DNA from: JBGPHT01 sp041484525 | Lineage (GTDB): Bacteria > Acidobacteriota > Terriglobia > Bryobacterales > Bryobacteraceae | Length of the DNA: 64,000 bases | Direction of reading: 5' to 3' | Assembly (NCBI GenBank): GCA_041484525.1 | Contig: JBGPHT010000001.1 | Span: 1-64,000, forward strand | Shown: positions 51,216 through 59,026 of the stretch, piece by piece | How the letters are laid out: each line of letters opens with the position of its first letter | Numbering within the stretch: the stretch's first letter is position 1 | The notes under the pieces: model-generated | Database searches by the model: none | The model's input: the letters and a program-made list of their open reading frames with translations, nothing else | Told to the model about the DNA's origin: nothing | Position numbers and translations under genes: made by a program

Positions 51216-51812
51216 TCACGCCGGCGTGCCGGGGGCATTCGCTTCCCGGCTTCCCCTGAGTTTTCCGTAGAGCCACGCGCGTGCCAAGTCCAGGTCGCGC
51301 TCGATCGTCGAGACGGAGATGCCTAGCAGCTCCGCCGTCTCCGCCAGCGTGCATCCCAGGAAGTAGCGCAACTCCACAAGCCGCACTTTGCGAGGGTCGA
51401 CCAGTTCCAACTCATCCAGCGCGCGATTCAGCTCGATAATGTCGAGGCTGTTCACGTTGACCCAGGGGATCTCGTCGTTGAGCGGAAGGTGGAGGGCCGA
51501 GCCGCCGCGTTTCTTCGCGTGCGAGTTGCGGCCATAGTCGGAGAGAATCCAGCGCATCCTTTTCGCCGCGAAGGCGTAGAAGTGCGACCGGTCTTTCCAC
51601 TCGGCTTTTCGCTCCTGGAGAAAGCGCAGGTAGAGTTCGTTCACGAGCGCGGTTGGCTGTAGAGTGTGGCCGGCCGATTCGCGGCGCAGGTAAGCGGCCG
51701 CAACCTCTTTCAGATGCGGATACACCAGTGGCATCAGATCCCGGGCCGCAGCATCATCCCCTTCCGTCCACCGCCGAAGCAAGAGAGTAATGTCGCCGGG
51801 AGCCTGGCCCAC
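51216..51812 (-). CDS. ECF-type sigma factor (TIGR02999-like)
   Basis: This 198-aa sigma factor belongs to the group found next to Ser/Thr kinases in Acidobacteriota. Region 2 is seen in ITLLLRRWTEGDDAAARDLM, PHLKEVAAAYLRRESAGHTL, LVNELYLRFLQE, and region 4 in VRLVELRYFLGCTLAETAEL then LGISVSTIERDLDLARAWLY. The frame extends 58 codons upstream, but GTG 51812 is the best start: AGGGG lies 10 bases before it and it gives the standard size. The kinase gene begins 6 bp after its stop; kinases of this pairing are thought to control the sigma factor or its targets. Since the kinase is broken here, the sigma factor may have lost its control. Confidence 0.9.
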   Translation of the reverse strand: MGQAPGDITLLLRRWTEGDDAAARDLMPLVYPHLKEVAAAYLRRESAGHTLQPTALVNELYLRFLQERKAEWKDRSHFYAFAAKRMRWILSDYGRNSHAKKRGGSALHLPLNDEIPWVNVNSLDIIELNRALDELELVDPRKVRLVELRYFLGCTLAETAELLGISVSTIERDLDLARAWLYGKLRGSREANAPGTPA

Positions 51813-51920
51813 TGGTCTAACCCCTACGATCAAGAATTGTACCAAAGCATACCGTGAAGATTCCTTGACTTCATGCACCTGGCAGGAGTATCTTGCCAAG
51901 GCGGAGAGGTTGCCAACCTG

Positions 51921-52923
51921 ATGACGAAGTTGTTCTATGCGATCGCTGCGGAAGTTTTTCTCGGTTCCGCCATACTCCTGGCACAAGGAGGCGCGGCGCC
52001 GGCGCTGCCTCCGGGCCGGCCCACCGACCAGCCTCCCGCGGAACTGGTGGCGAAGCTGAAAGTCGGTCCGCCTTTACCGTACAAAGCTGTAGCCAACTGG
52101 GCCCAACTGCCGAAGGGTTACAATTTCGGCGAGGCCAGCGGCGTGGATGTCGACAAGCAGGGGAACGTGTGGGTGTTCAACCGCGGACATTGGCCGGTGA
52201 TCCAGTTCGACAAGAGCGGCAAAATGCTGCAGGCCTGGTCCGAGGAAACGTTTCCCGTGAAATCGGCGCACGGACTGCGCGTGGCACCGGACGGCACGAT
52301 CTGGTGCGTCGACGTCGCGGGTCACGTCGTGTTCAAGCTGACCAGCGAGGGCCGCGTCCTGATGGTAGTTGGCAATCGCCAGACCGTCCCCGGCAACAAC
52401 GACTCGCGCGACGGATTCTATCAGCCCACGAATGTAGCTTTCCGGACCAACGGGAATTTCTATGTTTCCGACGGTTACGTCAACTCGCGCGTCGTCGAGT
52501 TCAATCCACAAGGCGAGTATGTGCGGCACTGGGGGAAGAAGGGAACGGGAGACGGAGAGTTCGATCTGGTGCACGACGTGGCGATCGATTCCAAGGGGCG
52601 CGTGTATGTCGCCGACCGGCGCAACGAGCGCATTCAGATTTTCGACGACACCGGCAAATTCCTCGGTAAGTGGACCGATATCGGTGCTCCCTGGGGACTG
52701 GCTTACATGCCGAAGGAAGAGGCGATCTACATGTGCGACGGCCGGTACAACCGGATCATCAAGCTGAACCTGGAGGGGCAAGTGCTCGGTGTGCTGAGTG
52801 CCTGGGGGAAGGGCGCCGGGCAAGCTGGACTACGCGCACAGCATCGCCGTCGATCAAACTGACGGCAGCCTGTACACCGTCGAAATCAAGAATTGGCGCG
52901 TCCAGAAATGGGTCCGGCAATAA
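51921..52923 (+). pseudogene. NHL/six-bladed propeller protein with a C-terminal frameshift
   Basis: This exported protein starts at ATG 51921 (MTKLFYAIAAEVFLGSAILL, signal peptide), with GGAGAGG 10 bases upstream. It contains repeats of the peptidyl-alpha-hydroxyglycine lyase/NHL type: GVDVDKQGNVWVFNRGHWPV, HGLRVAPDGTIWCVDVAGHV, VAFRTNGNFYVSDGYVNSRV, VAIDSKGRVYVADRRNERIQ. The frame breaks at about 52820 in GCCGGGCAAG; one frame ahead it continues as KLDYAHSIAVDQTDGSLYTV then EIKNWRVQKWVRQ-stop at 52921-52923, a proper final blade. Removal of one base gives an intact ~333-aa protein. It precedes the GMC oxidoreductase by 13 bp and was probably in that operon. A sequence error is possible. Confidence 0.82.
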
Positions 52924-52936
52924 CTCCCGATCATCC

Positions 52937-54691
52937 GTGCAACGTCTCAAGCCGGTAAACATCGCGATCGTGGGCGGCGGATGGGTGGGTCTCGCGATGG
53001 CGAAGGAGATCGCTACGCGCACGTCGCTCTCGGTGGTGGCGCTCGAGCGCGGACCCACTCGCAAGATGGCGGATTACGCGGCGGGAATGGATGAGCTGGA
53101 CTACTTCATTCGCTACCGCATGATGCAGAACATCGCGGATGAGACCGTCACCCACCGCCACTCGGATCGCGCTACCGCGTTTCCGGTGCGGCAGTATGGG
53201 TCGTTCAATCCAGGCACGGGCGTGGGCGGCTCGGGCGAGCATTGGACCGCTCTCTCCTACCGTTTCCTGCCGGACGTGTTTCGCCTGGCGACGTTTCTGC
53301 GGGAGAAGCATGGCCGCGCGAAACTGCCCGAGGATCTCACGGTCCAGGATTGGGGCGTCACTTACGAGGACCTCGAGCCGATGTACTGGCGCGCCGAACA
53401 GATGATGGGCGTCGGCGGGCAGGCGGGTAATCTGCGCGGCCGCCGCATCGAGGGTGGGAATCCTTTCGAAGGATCGCGCGCCCACGAGTATCCGAATCCG
53501 CCGCACAAGATGACGTCCTTCACGACGCGGTTCCGCCAGGCCGCGCACGATCTCGGCTATCATCCGTATCCGACACCGGCGGCGACACTCAGCCGCACCT
53601 ACCGCAATCCCGACGGCATCACGCGCAGCGGTTGCGCCTATTGCGGCTACTGCATGCGGTACGGCTGCATGATCGGGGCCAAGGCGCAGCCGACCAACAC
53701 GCTGCTGCCGGTGCTCGCGAAGCGCAGTAATTTCACGCTACGCGCGGGCTGCTGGGTGCGGCGCGTGATCCATCGCGACGGCAAGGCCGAAGGCGTCGAC
53801 TATGTGGACGGAAATGGCGCCGAGATGCACCAGCCTGCCGACGTCGTGATCCTGGCTTCGTGGACGCTGAACAACGCACGCATGCTGCTGTTGTCAGGAA
53901 TCGGCGAGCCATACGATCCGGCGACCGGCAAGGGCACGGTGGGGAAAAATCTCACGCATCAGGTCGGAGCCGCCACGCAGGTTTTCATGGACCACCCGCT
54001 GAACGCCTTTATGGGCGCGGGCGGGCTGGGCGTGACGCTTGGGGACTTCGACGGCGACCACGGCCTGGATCCGTCTTTCGGAATTCTGCGCGGCGGCGTG
54101 ATTCGCGTAACCAGCAACGGGGAGGCGCCCATCTCCGCGTTCGGCCGGATTCCTCCGGGGGAAGCGAAATCCACGTGGGGGTCGGAGTGGAAGAAGGCGG
54201 CGATGCGGTGGTACGACAAGGCGGGCGCGATCACGTGTGAGGCGGAACATCTTGCCTATCGGCAGAACCATCTCGACCTGGACCCGACGTACACGGACAA
54301 GTTCGGCGATCCGCTGGCGCGGCTGACGCTCGATTGGACGGACCACGAGAGGAAGCAGTCGGCGATGGCGGCCAAGGTTCAGGAGTCGCTGGCGAAGGCG
54401 ATGGGCGGGCGGTTCGGAGGGGTCACGCGGCGAGTTGGCGCGCATTACTCGGTGGTCGATTATCAGAGCAGTCACGTGAACGGCGGAGCGATCATGGGCA
54501 CGTCGCCCGAACAGAGCGTGGTGAATCCGTGGCTGCAGCACTGGCGGATGCCGAACCTCTGGGTGGCGGGTGCGTCGGCGTTTCCGCAGAACGCTTCGGG
54601 CAATCCGACGCTGACCGTGCTGGCGTTGGCGTACCGGTCGGCGGATGCGCTGATTGACCGGTATCTCAAGCGGCCGGGAGCGCTGGCATGA
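52937..54691 (+). CDS. GMC-family FAD-dependent oxidoreductase (GADH large-subunit-like)
   Basis: This 584-aa protein starts at GTG 52937 right before the FAD-binding Rossmann motif IAIVGGGWVGLAMAKEI. Other family points are NPGTGVGGSGEHWTALSYRF, the Cys-rich segment CAYCGYCMRYGCMIGA (two close CxxC-like pairs), VVILASWTLNNARMLLLSGI, and the C-terminal NPTLTVLALAYRSADALID block preceded by SSHVNGGAIMGTSPEQSVVN. It resembles the large subunit of gluconate 2-dehydrogenase-type complexes, which oxidise sugars or sugar acids in the periplasm. The small subunit-3 gene follows with a 4-bp overlap (ATGA). The cytochrome subunit is not adjacent in the same orientation. The substrate is unknown. Confidence 0.91.
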   Translation: MQRLKPVNIAIVGGGWVGLAMAKEIATRTSLSVVALERGPTRKMADYAAGMDELDYFIRYRMMQNIADETVTHRHSDRATAFPVRQYGSFNPGTGVGGSGEHWTALSYRFLPDVFRLATFLREKHGRAKLPEDLTVQDWGVTYEDLEPMYWRAEQMMGVGGQAGNLRGRRIEGGNPFEGSRAHEYPNPPHKMTSFTTRFRQAAHDLGYHPYPTPAATLSRTYRNPDGITRSGCAYCGYCMRYGCMIGAKAQPTNTLLPVLAKRSNFTLRAGCWVRRVIHRDGKAEGVDYVDGNGAEMHQPADVVILASWTLNNARMLLLSGIGEPYDPATGKGTVGKNLTHQVGAATQVFMDHPLNAFMGAGGLGVTLGDFDGDHGLDPSFGILRGGVIRVTSNGEAPISAFGRIPPGEAKSTWGSEWKKAAMRWYDKAGAITCEAEHLAYRQNHLDLDPTYTDKFGDPLARLTLDWTDHERKQSAMAAKVQESLAKAMGGRFGGVTRRVGAHYSVVDYQSSHVNGGAIMGTSPEQSVVNPWLQHWRMPNLWVAGASAFPQNASGNPTLTVLALAYRSADALIDRYLKRPGALA

Positions 54692-55350
54692 AGCGGCGCG
54701 AGTTCATCACGCTGCCCGCGAAGAGCATGGGCGGATTGCTGCTCTACACGCTGGCGCGCGAACCGTTTCGAGTGGAGGCACAGGATGGAACGGTGCGTCT
54801 GCCGCTGCGCTTCTTCACCGCGGCCGAGGCGCGCGTGGTGGCGGCCGCGTGCGAGCGGATCTTCCCCGGCGACGAGAGCGGTCCGGGCGCGACCGAAGCC
54901 GGGGTGGTCGTCTACATCGACCGGCAGCTTGCGGGGCCATACGGCCGCGACAAGTATCGCTACACGAAGGGGCCGTTTACCGAAGGGCTGCCCGAGCACG
55001 GATATCAAGGCAAGGCCACGCCGCGCGAGATCTATCGCGAGGGCATTCGACTGCTCGGCGATTTCGAGACTCTCGCCGCCGCGCAGCAGGACGAGCGACT
55101 GCGCGCGATCGAGGCTACCCTCTTCTTCCAAATGCTGCGGCGGCACACCATGGAAGGGATGTTTTGCGATCCGCTGCACGGGGGCAATGCGAACATGATC
55201 GGCTGGCAGTTGATCGGCTATCCCGGGCCGCACATGAGTTATCGCGAGGATGTCGATCGGCACTACGATGAGGCTTGGCGGCCGAAGTTGGTGAGTCTCT
55301 CGGATGTTCTCGGGCGTCCGGTAGCGGGGTGGGAGGAGGAGAAGGGTTGA
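54688..55350 (+). CDS. Gluconate 2-dehydrogenase subunit 3-family protein
   Basis: This 220-aa protein starts MKRREFITLPAKSMGGLLLY, a twin-arginine signal that would carry the folded large subunit across the membrane with it. The core (FTAAEARVVAAACERIFPGD then EAGVVVYIDRQLAGPYGRD; LRRHTMEGMFCDPLHGGNAN then WQLIGYPGP) matches the GADH subunit 3 family. In known complexes this subunit stabilises and exports the GMC subunit. The gene overlaps the GMC gene by 4 bp. It is convergent with the haem/copper protein gene that follows. Confidence 0.92.
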   Translation: MKRREFITLPAKSMGGLLLYTLAREPFRVEAQDGTVRLPLRFFTAAEARVVAAACERIFPGDESGPGATEAGVVVYIDRQLAGPYGRDKYRYTKGPFTEGLPEHGYQGKATPREIYREGIRLLGDFETLAAAQQDERLRAIEATLFFQMLRRHTMEGMFCDPLHGGNANMIGWQLIGYPGPHMSYREDVDRHYDEAWRPKLVSLSDVLGRPVAGWEEEKG

Positions 55351-55392
55351 GGGCGGGAGCGCTATCCGGGCCTCGATCTCTCGCCTGCGTCT

Positions 55393-57327
55393 TCAGCGAA
55401 CGCTTAGCTTGACCACATTGCTTTGGACGCCGGCCACACTCAGGCTCAACGGTACTTCGGCCCCAACAGGGGCGCCAGGGGGAACGCGGAAATTGACCTG
55501 GTAGAGGCCGACGAATCCAGGCGCCATACCCGCGAAATACACTTCGGCGTCCACTCCGCCTACACTCACCGCAACCGGATTGATGGTGCTCGATAGGCCA
55601 TCCGGCGGGGCTCCGGACTGGATACCCGGCGCCACGGAGCCCAAGCCGTTGGCGTATAGCACGAGCCATTCCCCCCGCGCCGCCGGCGAACCGGCGCTCA
55701 CGGTTCCGGCAGTCGCATGCGATGCGATCGCAGGACCTTTGCCGTCCCCGGTGGTGGTGTAGATGCCCGGATGCGCCGGTTTCATGGGCAATTGCACCGA
55801 CTGCCTGGCGCCGTCATCGGACCGGGTCAGGGTCACGGTAGCCGTGGAACTGGATACTTCGAAAGGCACCTGAAAATTGACCTGCGACGGCGAGGCGTAG
55901 AACAGCGGGGCGTCGATGCCATCCACGGTCACGCGTACTCCGTTGGCGAGCGTCCGCGGCAGTGGCGATGTCGCTGCCGTCTGCCAGAAAGAGCCCAGCG
56001 CCGCTCCGAACAGAGTCACGACGGTGCCGGGCGCCGACGCGCTGCCGGCCAGGCTCGCCGAATTCACGATGTCCGTGGCGCTCACCTGCGGCGACATCAG
56101 ATGTTCTGCATCAAGCGTAAAAGCCAGCCCTACAACCGCCATCTCATCGGTAGTCGAAGTGCCCCAACTTACGGGGCGTGGCGGCGAGTTGGGATTCCGC
56201 GAATTGTCCGCGGAGTTGTCGAACGTTTCCGTAAAACCGAACGCGCTGCCCGCTGGTAGGGCAACGGGCTCGCGATACTGATAAATGGCCTGATAGTCGA
56301 AATCCCAGTCGTCGATCTGGAGCAGCGGCGTCACGCTGCGATCGGGATTCGTCACCTGCGCCTTCACCGTCCGGCCCAGAAGATGCATGTGGGGGAAGAC
56401 GCTGACGGCATGCCGGGCGGCCGCGAACCCAGTGGCGGCGCTCACCGCATAACTTGGATTCCCCGCAGGAATCGTGAAGGAGCTGTTGAGAAGAAATCCC
56501 TGGCGCAGAAGCTTGTCCACCGGTCCGTTCTCAAAGTAGATGCCAAGTTGAGATTGGTCCGTGCCGCCCGTGGCCGACGGGTGATAGTGCAACTGCATGG
56601 CGAGGCGGGTGCCAGCGGTAAGTTTCATGGCGATGCCCGCTGGAGTGCGTGCCGGCGTGATGCCTGGCGCCCAGGCGGCCAGGAAGGTATCCGAACTCTG
56701 CACTCCCGCATCGCCGAAGCAGGTATAACTGACCGAGGGGTCTTTGCCGGCCAAGGCAAGCGATTGCCCCAGCGGGTCGGGATAGACGACCGCGTGGTGA
56801 ACGATGGAACGGTTGCCCGCCCGGATTTCGACCGCGCGCACGTATCGGTCCGTGGGCAGGTTCGTCGCCAGGCTGAAGCAGCGGTAGAGGTCTTCGCCGG
56901 GAGCCACCGTAAACGGCGCCGGGACGTTCAGTATCAGATCAGGCTGCCCCAGCGACCAGCCGTCCGGAAAGGAGAGCGGCGGCGGCGCGTCGCTCGGGTT
57001 GCCTTCGGCCCCGCCCGAGTCCGCCCATTGAGTAATCGTGTCGATTTCCTGTTGCGTGAGGGCCGCCGGACTCAGAAAATCGCCAATCCCAGGCGCTGGT
57101 TTCCAGACGGGCATGGTGCGAGCCGCAACGCGCTGACCGATGCTTCGGACATACGGCCGCGCACTCTCGTAGTCCATCAGGGAGAACGAGCCGATTGCGC
57201 CTGGGTGGTGGCACATCTGGCAGCGCTGTTGAAGAATAGGGACCACGTCTTTGTTGAAAGTCGGCTGGGCGCACAGCCCGATCGCAGCCAGCCACGAAAG
57301 AAAGAACGCTCTACCCAGGCCCTCCAT
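55393..57327 (-). CDS. Secreted haem/copper monooxygenase-like protein with TIGR03437 tail
   Basis: This 644-aa exported protein combines three parts. After a signal peptide comes a cytochrome c-like segment with one haem motif CQMCH (36-40). Residues ~120-410 resemble the copper type II ascorbate-dependent monooxygenase fold: RSIVHHAVVYP, RLAMQLHYHPSA and VSVFPHMHLLGRTVKA give the histidines that hold the two copper ions. The final ~225 residues (IVNSASLAGSASAPGTVVTL to the end) are a TIGR03437 surface domain, the same type as in the NHL protein at 1.1 kb. It may oxidise an organic substrate at the cell surface, using the haem as electron entry. The order haem-copper-TIGR03437 is peculiar to this lineage, in my experience of it. 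Confidence 0.87.
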   Translation of the reverse strand: MEGLGRAFFLSWLAAIGLCAQPTFNKDVVPILQQRCQMCHHPGAIGSFSLMDYESARPYVRSIGQRVAARTMPVWKPAPGIGDFLSPAALTQQEIDTITQWADSGGAEGNPSDAPPPLSFPDGWSLGQPDLILNVPAPFTVAPGEDLYRCFSLATNLPTDRYVRAVEIRAGNRSIVHHAVVYPDPLGQSLALAGKDPSVSYTCFGDAGVQSSDTFLAAWAPGITPARTPAGIAMKLTAGTRLAMQLHYHPSATGGTDQSQLGIYFENGPVDKLLRQGFLLNSSFTIPAGNPSYAVSAATGFAAARHAVSVFPHMHLLGRTVKAQVTNPDRSVTPLLQIDDWDFDYQAIYQYREPVALPAGSAFGFTETFDNSADNSRNPNSPPRPVSWGTSTTDEMAVVGLAFTLDAEHLMSPQVSATDIVNSASLAGSASAPGTVVTLFGAALGSFWQTAATSPLPRTLANGVRVTVDGIDAPLFYASPSQVNFQVPFEVSSSTATVTLTRSDDGARQSVQLPMKPAHPGIYTTTGDGKGPAIASHATAGTVSAGSPAARGEWLVLYANGLGSVAPGIQSGAPPDGLSSTINPVAVSVGGVDAEVYFAGMAPGFVGLYQVNFRVPPGAPVGAEVPLSLSVAGVQSNVVKLSVR

Positions 57328-57565
57328 GTACCCTCCTCAACGTCCCTCTGATGTTTCAGAACACCACGGACGGGCGTACATCGGTTCCGGTTTCCGGAAA
57401 TCCGTCAGCGCGATTCCCGATAGTGGTATTGAGCTTAATACAGGTTCCAGGGGCTGGGCAAATGATTTCGGCAGGACGGCCCAAGCGCCCGCGGCAAGTG
57501 TCCGATCTGGCGCCGGCACGGGTGGACCTCGCCACTCGGCTATCCCGGGGCGCATCGATGGCGAT

Positions 57566-58984
57566 TTAAGGAGTCAAATTCAAAGCGCGCAAGCGGGATT
57601 GAACGGACGACTTGAATCCCTCGTCCTGGATGGAATCGAGGTTGATCTTCACGTTTTCGAGCACTCCGCTCTTAGCGGCGACCACCAGCGCGTTGGCCAC
57701 GGCCAAGTCGCTACCGAACTTCGGCGGGATGTCGAGACGATCGAGGCGCGACTGCATCACGGAGGCGCGCTCCAGAACTTCGAGCGGGACCAACGCGGCG
57801 CCATGCAGCGCCTCTTCCACGAACGGGGCGCGCTCGTCCTTGGGGCGTTTGTAGGCGGCCATCACGCGGTTGAAGGCTTCGGCGTCGCGGTCGACTGCCT
57901 CGGTGAAGAAGCGACGGTCTTCCTCGAAGGGCGCCGGATTCTGCTTGGCGAGACGCGTCACCATGGCGCCGAGCGCAGCGGCCATGGCGGCTGCGGCTGC
58001 TGCCGCACTACCGCCTCCGGGCGTCGCGGTGGGCGCGGCCAGGGAATCCAGAAACTCCGGGAGGCCACCGCGCGCAGCGGTGGCTTCGGCAATCCGGTTT
58101 TCCAGGACCAGCTCCGGCCGGAAGTTTTCGTAGCGCAGGAAATACTCGGCCGACATCTCGATCGCCTTCTTCGGAATCAGCCCGACGATCTCACTGCCGA
58201 CTACCGAGACGCCGTAGCGCTCGGCTTCCCGGCGCACGGTTTCGTAAACCAGGTGCATCGGGGTCTGCTCGAAATCGGTGAGGTTGATCGAGACCTGAGC
58301 CAGGTTGCGCGAGGCGAGATGCACACCCATCGACTTCACATACCGAAAGCCTCCCGTGGAGAAGCGAATGGTCTTGGCAATTTTCTTGGCAATGGAGACG
58401 TCCGGAGTGTTGAGGTTGACGTTGTAGGCGATCAGGAATTTCCGCGCGCCCACCACCACAGCTCCGGCGGTGGGGTGGCATCGGGGCTCGCCGATATCGG
58501 GCGCGCGTTCGGCCACTGTCCCCATCTCCGCGAGCAGAGCTTCGAACTGGCCGCGGCGGATGTTCTCGAGGTTCACGCGCTCCGGCCGTTTAGCGGCGGC
58601 CTCATAGAGGTAGACAGGCACCTGCACGCGGCTCCAGATCTCGCGGCCGACGCGCTCCGCGAGACGCACGCATTCCTCGATGGTGACGCCCTCGATGGGG
58701 ATGAACGGCACGACGTCGGCGGCGCCGATGCGCGGGTGTGCGCCCTGGTGCTTCGTGAGGTCGATGAGCGCGACCGCCTTCTCCACGGCGCGGACAGCAG
58801 CGTCGGCCACGGCCGCGGGCGGGCCGACGATGGTGATCACGGAGCGGTTGTGATCGGAGTCCAACTCGCGGTCGAGCACCACCACCTCGGGGACCGAGAG
58901 CATGGTCTGGACGATCGCATCCACCTTGGAGGCATCTCTCCCTTCGGAGAAATTGGGGACACACTCGACAAGCTGTCTGGCCAT
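57566..58984 (-). CDS. ftcD: Bifunctional glutamate formiminotransferase / formimino-THF cyclodeaminase
   Basis: This 472-aa enzyme takes the formimino group of N-formimino-L-glutamate onto tetrahydrofolate and then releases ammonia to give 5,10-methenyl-THF, the end of one histidine-breakdown route. Residues ~1-300 are the transferase: LVECVPNFSEGRDASKVDAI, DSDHNRSVITIVGPP, HQGAHPRIGAADVVPFIP, LIAYNVNLNTPDVSIAKKIA. Residues ~305-472 are the cyclodeaminase (FLDSLAAPTATPGGGSAAAA then AAMAAALGAMVTRLA). Both domains are complete. Together with hutU at 43.2 kb it shows that histidine is degraded via formiminoglutamate. It runs the same way as the upstream M1 peptidase gene (gap 42 bp). Confidence 0.95.
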   Translation of the reverse strand: MARQLVECVPNFSEGRDASKVDAIVQTMLSVPEVVVLDRELDSDHNRSVITIVGPPAAVADAAVRAVEKAVALIDLTKHQGAHPRIGAADVVPFIPIEGVTIEECVRLAERVGREIWSRVQVPVYLYEAAAKRPERVNLENIRRGQFEALLAEMGTVAERAPDIGEPRCHPTAGAVVVGARKFLIAYNVNLNTPDVSIAKKIAKTIRFSTGGFRYVKSMGVHLASRNLAQVSINLTDFEQTPMHLVYETVRREAERYGVSVVGSEIVGLIPKKAIEMSAEYFLRYENFRPELVLENRIAEATAARGGLPEFLDSLAAPTATPGGGSAAAAAAAMAAALGAMVTRLAKQNPAPFEEDRRFFTEAVDRDAEAFNRVMAAYKRPKDERAPFVEEALHGAALVPLEVLERASVMQSRLDRLDIPPKFGSDLAVANALVVAAKSGVLENVKINLDSIQDEGFKSSVQSRLRALNLTP

Positions 58985-59026
58985 GAAATTACTCTAGCGC
59001 AGGCGCTCGCGCCTGCCATGCCTGCG

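Noticed and set aside
29800..52830. Quadruplet decoding by the tRNA-like RNA as the cause of the +1 shifts
   Set aside because: The loop ATTTATAA would pair with A/T-rich quadruplets, but the shift sites are GC-rich (for example GCCGGGCAAG and GATGCCGACC).
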